A DNA stretch of 64,000 nucleotides from the NCBI GenBank assembly GCA_905183005.1, contig CAJJDO010000099.1:248001-312000 (forward strand). The letters are read 5' to 3'. Below the pieces are notes generated by a model, which saw nothing but the letters and a program-made list of their open reading frames with translations, searched no databases and was not told where the DNA came from. Source of the stretch: Paramecium pentaurelia (taxonomy: Eukaryota > Ciliophora > Oligohymenophorea > Peniculida > Parameciidae). This document shows positions 59,923 to 64,000 of this stretch, in pieces (position 1 is the first letter of the stretch; every line of letters starts with the position of its first letter). Position numbers and translations under genes: made by a program.

Positions 59923-60721
59923 AATAAATATTTTATAAATCATAGATTTTAAATAAATCCAACATAATAAATGGAGTTCCAATATTAATTATTTTATAAT
60001 ATCTTTAAATTAAACAAATTTTTTCAATTATATCTTTCTTGATATTAATTTAAAAAACAATTTGTTCAATAAATTTAATGTAAATTTATTATTTAAGTCT
60101 ATTTAAATTAATACTTATCATCATCTTCGTTAAGTTGATGTGAGATCAATTCTCTGACTAAAATTTGTACTTTAAACTTTGTTAGGCTAATCTAAAATGA
60201 TGATCTATCTTCAATATATATCTTATTGATACCCTTAAAATTAATTAAAAGTCTAAGATTAAACATTTATTTTTTTAGGATAAGTTTAATTATTTTTGAG
60301 ATTAGATCATGCTTCTTTTTGATAAAGGGAATATTTAAGAAATTTATGTTATAGTCATTTTACATCAAATAATAGTATTTAAAACATTTTGATATTATAA
60401 TAGTTAATCAATTTGAAAAGAAAAATTAATGTCAAATTGGTTTCAATTTTTTAATAATTTCTATTTGTGGTGTATTAAATCCTTATTAGTATCATTTGTT
60501 ATTCGTTGAAAATTGTGTGAAAAAGTAAAACTAAAATATCTTAAGATTAATAATAAAGCAATAAATCTAATTATTTAATTTTATCATTAAATATGTTGCT
60601 TTGTTTTGAAAAAATAAATAAACACATTAAGAAATTAATAAATATATAATTAAAGTATTAAATTATAATTTTAATCAATTATTTCAATTAAATTCTTGAG
60701 ATATACTTGTAATCATATTTA
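59923..60721. other. AT-rich intergenic DNA
   Basis: Nothing recognisable on either strand; probably includes the 3' flank of the cysteine-rich gene. Confidence 0.55.
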
Positions 60722-63700
60722 TCATTGGAAAATATTAGATGGGGCAGTAGCTATTCTGGTTTTTTAAAATACTCCAAGTATTGATTTAGCTATTCTTCTA
60801 ATTTGCTTATACTTTTTAAAAAGAAACTTCCATTATTAAAAGCCATCAATCACTAATTGAATACATAATAATGTGGTCATAAAAAAAATGCAACCCCATC
60901 CAAGATATTATCTAATCTGGTATGAAAAATATACTAATTCAAAATCACAAGTCAATATTGTAATATTTAACAATGTAAAAGAGATGCTAATTTCACTAAA
61001 TAACTATTTAATATACTCCAATTTGTCCTTTAATGGATTAAAGAAGATGTAAAATAGACTCATAGAGATTGATAGAAGTGTAATACTGACAGTTTGAAAA
61101 GTTGGAAACTCGTATGCGAAAATTAATAAAAGCATAAAGATAAGTTTTTTCATTAGAAGTATTGTATTAAGATATTTGGAAAATTGATTTATCTTAATTC
61201 CTTCAAAAATAGATCCATACTTAGCTTAGATAGCTTTATTATTCAAAGCATATTTCTTCATTTAGGAGAGTTGTATTACATAATATATACCTATAATATA
61301 TATTGCACTAGCAAAACAAGCGAAAAATGAACTAAAGCTTATAAATAAATTTGGAGAGTTAAGTTCCAAGGCATACAATTACAGTACCATACTGAAAGTA
61401 AAATCATATGCAGTTGCCATATGAGCACGTAAGATTCCGCTATAAAAAAATTCTGAAATAATGGTATAGCACAATCTATTAATAATATACTTAATAGTTA
61501 AATAGTATACTCCAACTTAGACAAGCCAAGAATTTTCGGCTGCTGATTCAGAATAAAATTTAAATTTTTATGAATATAGAATTTTTGGTATTATTTTTGC
61601 AATTGCATAGATACAGAATAAAGAAATCCAAACTGTAGTAATTGTTGCGGCATTAATAATAAATAGTGATGTTAAGTCATCACTTGCTACTTTTTTTGGT
61701 ATCTTTTTTAATTGTTATGTATTCAGTATTTAATCAATAAATCCTGATAAATCAAAAACCTTTTAGATAAAATTAAATTAAGCAAATCCAAAAAGTTGAA
61801 AGTAGGTTTATAAATTATATGGGAGTTAAGTGTTAATGTATTTCAAATAAGATAGCATTTGGAGCGTATCCAACAAATTAAAAAAGACTTCTATTCCTCC
61901 AAATAACACTGATCCACCACACATTGCTCCGATAAAGTATAGTATATAAGTGTTACTATTTGTTGCTATTTAGACTTAAGCAATGGTGACATCATCAATG
62001 TATGTCACCTTTGGTATACTGCAAGACACTTCTGTTTCAATTTGGGAGTACCTTTCATTTGAATAAATGACAGAGGTATTTAAGAATTTGACCAATAGGA
62101 TTTCGTCTTGTGAACTTCTTGAGAAAGTGATATTTATTATCAAATTTAATTCAGATTAGTTAAACTCATTAATCTTAGAAGTATCTTGAGTGAGATTAAA
62201 GGACTGATCCATTTTTGAAACATTATGGTTGTTCTATATATGAAAAGATAGATAATCTCTAATTTGAAAATCATCAGTCACAACGATGGGAGTAGTGTAT
62301 GATAATTTAAATAATCTGGTAGCTGAGTAAATCTATGAAGTTCCTACAATTTATAATTATGGTTTAGGATAATTTGGTAAGATACTTACACCATTTAGAA
62401 ATATATACTTATTTTCTAGTTTACATTAATCATCACACCCATCATCTTTGATAAGATTTCCATCATCACATTCCTCCTCCTTTACTTTTATGTAATCTCC
62501 ACATTTATTTAAACATCTTCCATTTATCTCATCTGCATAATATCCTGATTCACAAAGTTAGCATTTATGATTCTTTTATTGTGGAAACTTACAACTTATA
62601 CAATTATAAGCTTAATCAATACATTCTAAACAATTGATCGAACATTCAACACAATCATTTTTATCTAAAAAATAACCAACTTTGCATTAAATACATGAAG
62701 ATTTGTTTGTTAAAGAATTCAATTGGCATTTAATGCAATTAGTTGAACATTGAAAACAAATTGATTACTTTAGTATTTCATTAGAACAAGAGTAGTTATG
62801 ATCAATCTTACAATAGGAACAACCATCTCTATTTACATCATTTCCATCATCACATTCTTCTCCATAGGTCCAAATTTAATCTTTACAATCTTAATATTTA
62901 CAACTTTCTTAAGATTTGCCCAATTACTCTTAACATGAAATACAAATTCCATTTTCACTTTCAAAATAATTTTAACCACATAAACATCTATTATTGTCTA
63001 AAATACGATGAAGTCGTTAATCGCAACTCAAACAATAATATTAATTTTCAACACAAGTTAAACAAGATTAATTACATTAAGAACAATTTTTTTTATTCCA
63101 GAAATACCCTGAATTGCAATTACATTGAAAATTCAAATCTAATTATAAATTAGATAGAAGAAAACATTCTTAACATATTGCTTAACTTAAACATTTTTTA
63201 CATGGATATTCACATCTATAACATTAATTCTATTATTCATAGTATCCAACTTTACAGACACATTAATTACTCGAATTAATTTAATAGTTGGATCTACAAG
63301 TAAGACATTTTTCAGATTATTCATTACAAGTCTAGCAATTTTAATTACATGGCTCGCATTTCTAATTCACTAGATAATATCCATCTAAGCATTCATCACA
63401 ACTAAATGAATTGTGACAAATATTACAAGAAGGAATACATGTTTCACATTTTCTAGATTCATTAATAAAGTATCCATTTTAACAATTTTCACAATTTATT
63501 TAATTATAACAAACATCGCAATTTTCTATACATTTTAAACATCTACTAACAGTAGATAAATAGAATCCTTTCATACAATTATTACAAATATCTATTCCTT
63601 AACAATCTATGCAATATTAATCGCAACAAAAGTTTCCCTTATTCACAAACCCCTCTTTGCATAAACATTTCTAATCTTTCATTATTTAATTTGGATCCAT

Positions 63701-64000
63701 ACACGTAAGACATTCATTAACGGTATTCATACAAGTAGAACATGGAATTTAACATTGCAGACACAAAATGCCTTGTTAAAGATATCCAGATTTGCAAATA
63801 CATTATTTATTGGAATCCAGGACTTAGTTTATATCTATGCAGTTGATACATCCATTAATATCACATTCATTACATGGTTCTTAACACTTTGCGCAAGTGA
63901 TTAGACTATCAGAATAATAAGTGGATTTGCAAACACATTATTATATGTTATTAAGTTCGTGATTAGTATCTAAACATGTCAAGCATTTATTAGTAGATAT
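60722..64000 (-). CDS. Large cysteine-rich repeat membrane protein, C-terminal 1,092 aa (N-terminus outside window)
   Basis: The frame is open from the window edge to TGA 60724-60722 with no intron. The first ~530 visible residues are tandem Cys-rich modules of growth-factor-receptor (furin-like) type: repeated C..C.....C..C units such as CVCKSTYYSDSLITCAKC and CNICHNSFSCDECLDGYYL. Interspersed are at least two acidic modules of the EECDDGN.....DGC type (GEECDDGNDVNRDGCSYC; EEECDDGNLIKDDGCDDQC). A 170-residue beta-rich stretch follows, then a C-terminal block with about six to eight hydrophobic helices (e.g. TYILYFIGAMCGGSVLF, FIINAATITTVWISLFCIYA, LIFMLLLIFAYEF), ending in a basic cytosolic tail. 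A big ectodomain plus multi-pass C-terminus suggests a surface receptor or adhesion-type protein; many paralogues are typical of ciliates. Ligand unknown. Confidence 0.88.

Overview
The window is ciliate macronuclear DNA, almost certainly Paramecium (P. tetraurelia or a close aurelia relative). It is very AT-rich. TAA and TAG are read as glutamine throughout and TGA is the only stop. Genes are packed on both strands, often 10-100 bases apart, and are cut by tiny introns of 22-33 bases (mostly GTA...TAG, sometimes ...AAG). Standard-code ORF calling therefore shatters nearly every gene. I rebuilt the models by hand with TGA as the only stop, removing introns where the frame and protein family required it. 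For 25 of the 27 complete, unbroken models the coding length comes out as an exact multiple of three after intron removal; the other two are duplicate copies of one 82-residue gene, also in frame. About 40 introns are inferred.

Layout. 1-9 kb: the 3' end of a Q/N-rich gene, a 1331-residue surface-type membrane protein and an 895-residue coiled-coil protein. 9.5-13 kb: a cyclic-nucleotide-binding K+ channel and a diacylglycerol kinase. 13.2-17.1 kb: two tandem ABCG half-transporters, with a third at 26.9-28.8 kb. 18.0-20.2 kb: a 1098-base direct duplication around a single N, probably an assembly artefact. 20.4-25.2 kb: V-ATPase subunit a, a WD40 protein and a probable mitochondrial ribosomal protein mS34. 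25.3-30.8 kb: two uncharacterised proteins, a small ORF and the third ABCG. 30.8-40.2 kb: a giant BEACH/WD protein gene with frame breaks. 40.4-44.2 kb: an uncharacterised protein, a flavin amine oxidase and a TPR/U-box (CHIP-like) protein. 44.2-51.0 kb: a minus-strand run with a ciliary flavour (coiled coil, sperm-tail PG-rich repeat protein, GAF protein, WD protein, TMEM107-like transition-zone protein). 51.1-56.9 kb: an ABCC transporter, a coiled-coil protein and a Tubby protein. 56.9-60.7 kb: AT-rich DNA with a 993-base N gap and remnants of a repeated gene family. 60.7-64 kb: the C-terminal part of a large cysteine-rich membrane protein running off the end.

Functionally the window is housekeeping plus membrane and ciliary biology: ion channel, lipid signalling, ABC export, proton pump, transition zone, axonemal-type repeats. 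No operon logic is expected in this organism; neighbours are probably unrelated apart from the tandem ABCG pair. I found no RNA genes, CRISPR or prokaryotic-type mobile elements. The most notable anomalies are genes whose reading frame breaks at points no canonical intron explains. In the ABCC gene the best fit is a retained 38-base TA-bounded insertion or a non-canonical intron; in the BEACH gene and two small genes missing or extra bases in A/T runs are more likely. A recent gene-conversion tract in the ABCG pair also stands out. Everything here was read by eye; no database search was possible.
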